A DNA stretch of 22,428 nt from contig CALVIK010000085.1 in assembly GCA_944329545.1 (NCBI GenBank), forward strand, positions 1 through 22,428, given 5' to 3'. The notes under the pieces are model-generated. The model saw only the letters and a list, made by a program, of their open reading frames with translations. It was not told where the DNA came from and made no database searches. This DNA comes from an uncultured Bacilli bacterium (GTDB lineage Bacteria > Bacillota_I > Bacilli_A > RF39 > UBA660). A program made the position numbers and the translations under genes. This document shows, piece by piece, positions 22,046 through 22,428 of the stretch (positions within the stretch are counted from its first letter, which is position 1; each line of letters begins with the position of its first letter).

Positions 22046-22204
22046 GTCTAAAAGATGTTAGCTGATTATGAAAAACCTACAAATAACGATTCGGGAATCT
22101 AATTTATATATGGTGTTGAATACTTATTTTTAAGGATCCTAAAATGTATAATGTGATGCCCACCTGGGAAACCGGTTTTATCGTTAAAAGGCGCACTTTT
22201 AGAC
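22046..22204 (+). ncRNA. ssrS: Probable 6S RNA
   Basis: A non-coding transcript of about 160 nt with its own promoter. The ends pair perfectly: GTCTAAAAG (22046-22054) with CTTTTAGAC (22196-22204), followed by T6. Inner pairings AAAACC/GGTTTT (22072-22077/22174-22179), GGTG/CACC (22112-22115/22161-22164) and ATAC/GTAT (22120-22123/22146-22149) form one long irregular hairpin. A wide central internal loop holds a small GATT/AATC hairpin (22088-22099). This rod with an open-promoter-like bubble, and the size, are typical of 6S RNA, which binds sigma-A RNA polymerase. The GATGCCCACCTGG segment also looks like Firmicutes 6S. No long reading frame is present. Alternatives: another structured RNA. 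No SRP, tmRNA or RNase P hallmarks are present. Confidence 0.6.
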
Positions 22205-22215
22205 TTTTTTAATTA

Positions 22216-22248
22216 AAAAATAGTTAGGAATTATTCCTAGCTATTTTT
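22216..22248. terminator. Terminator of spoIVB, readable from both strands
   Basis: AAAAATAGTTAGGAA (22216-22230) pairs with TTCCTAGCTATTTTT (22234-22248), 15 bp with one G-U pair and a 3-nt loop. The A/T runs give a U-tract on either strand. It overlaps the spoIVB stop codon and also backs up the 6S-like RNA terminator. Confidence 0.8.
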
Positions 22249-22428
22249 ATTTTCCGCCTCTTCTAACATATTAGTTATATAAATGCCATAACCTTTATGG
22301 GGATTATCGACAACAACATGCGTAACTGCACCCACAATATAATCTCTTTTAATAATTGGGGATACAGTCATGCCTTGAATAATTCCATTAGCTTGTTTTA
22401 ATAATTTTTCATTATTTATTTCATAGTC
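22237..22428 (-). CDS. spoIVB: SpoIVB serine peptidase, 3' part only
   Basis: The last 63 residues of a SpoIVB (S55) peptidase; the gene continues beyond the window. IVGAVTHVVVDNPHKGYGIYITNML near the C-terminus is diagnostic. SpoIVB is made in the forespore and cleaves SpoIVFA to trigger sigma-K activation. Oddity: the active-site segment, GMSGSP in the family, reads GMTVSP here (22357-22374), so the position expected for the nucleophilic Ser holds Thr, with a Ser two residues later. The frame is open with no other sign of decay. Confidence 0.88.
   Translation of the reverse strand, partial: DYEINNEKLLKQANGIIQGMTVSPIIKRDYIVGAVTHVVVDNPHKGYGIYITNMLEEAENKNS

Noticed and set aside
1..22428. CRISPR arrays, tRNA genes, insertion sequences or phage genes
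   Set aside because: I saw no regularly spaced repeats, cloverleaf-like sequences, transposase or phage motifs anywhere in the window.

Overview
The window is AT-rich with ordinary bacterial gene architecture: strong AAGGAGG/AAGGTGA ribosome binding sites and TTGACA-N17-TATAAT promoters. UGA is used as a stop (the lon-family protease, ABC-F and xseA genes end in TGA), so this is not a UGA=Trp Mycoplasma-type code. Gene content (LexA/YneF/transketolase block, spoIVFA-spoIVFB-rplU-prp-rpmA block, YlbJ, YlbL, SpoIVB, Prp-cleaved L27) points to an endospore-forming or ancestrally sporulating low-GC Firmicute. An uncultured Bacilli/Erysipelotrichia-like lineage is my best guess; this is inference from gene content.

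Layout. 61-1149 is a stand-alone amidoligase with its own promoter. 1155-3559 is a type IV pilus/pseudopilus patch: a PilB/GspE ATPase divergent from two prepilin-like genes. 3551-5580 holds ylbJ (-) and the PDZ-Lon protease ylbL (+). 5710-8238 is mutS. 8306-11068 holds a Clp-like AAA+ ATPase with only the D1 module, then spoIVFA and spoIVFB; spoIVFB appears to start at an AUU codon overlapping spoIVFA. 11058-12070 is the rplU-prp-rpmA operon with an L21-type leader. 12051-13098 holds a DUF192 protein (-), a Flp-type pilin and a small membrane protein. 13079-15497 is a cassette bounded by a perfect 42-bp direct repeat: an ABC-F ATPase, a truncated radical SAM protein and a 35-codon ORF. 15529-17543 is nusB-xseA-xseB. 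17593-18410 encodes a ComGC-like pilin and an unusual pilin-like protein with an Ig-like tail. 18417-21589 is lexA (-), a 44-aa SOS-controlled membrane peptide, tkt and yneF. 21594-22239 holds rpsO, a probable 6S RNA and the 3' end of spoIVB (-), which runs off the window.

How the genes connect. SpoIVB, SpoIVFA and SpoIVFB are the three proteins of the sigma-K checkpoint known in Bacillus. LexA controls a divergent promoter region with two operator-like palindromes, one on the lexA promoter and one exactly between the -35 and -10 of the 44-aa gene. That gene sits where Bacillus carries yneA, so it is the best candidate for an undescribed SOS cell-division inhibitor. The five pilin-like genes and the assembly ATPase are dispersed over about 17 kb. 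The repeat-bounded ABC-F/radical SAM cassette looks recently acquired or rearranged.
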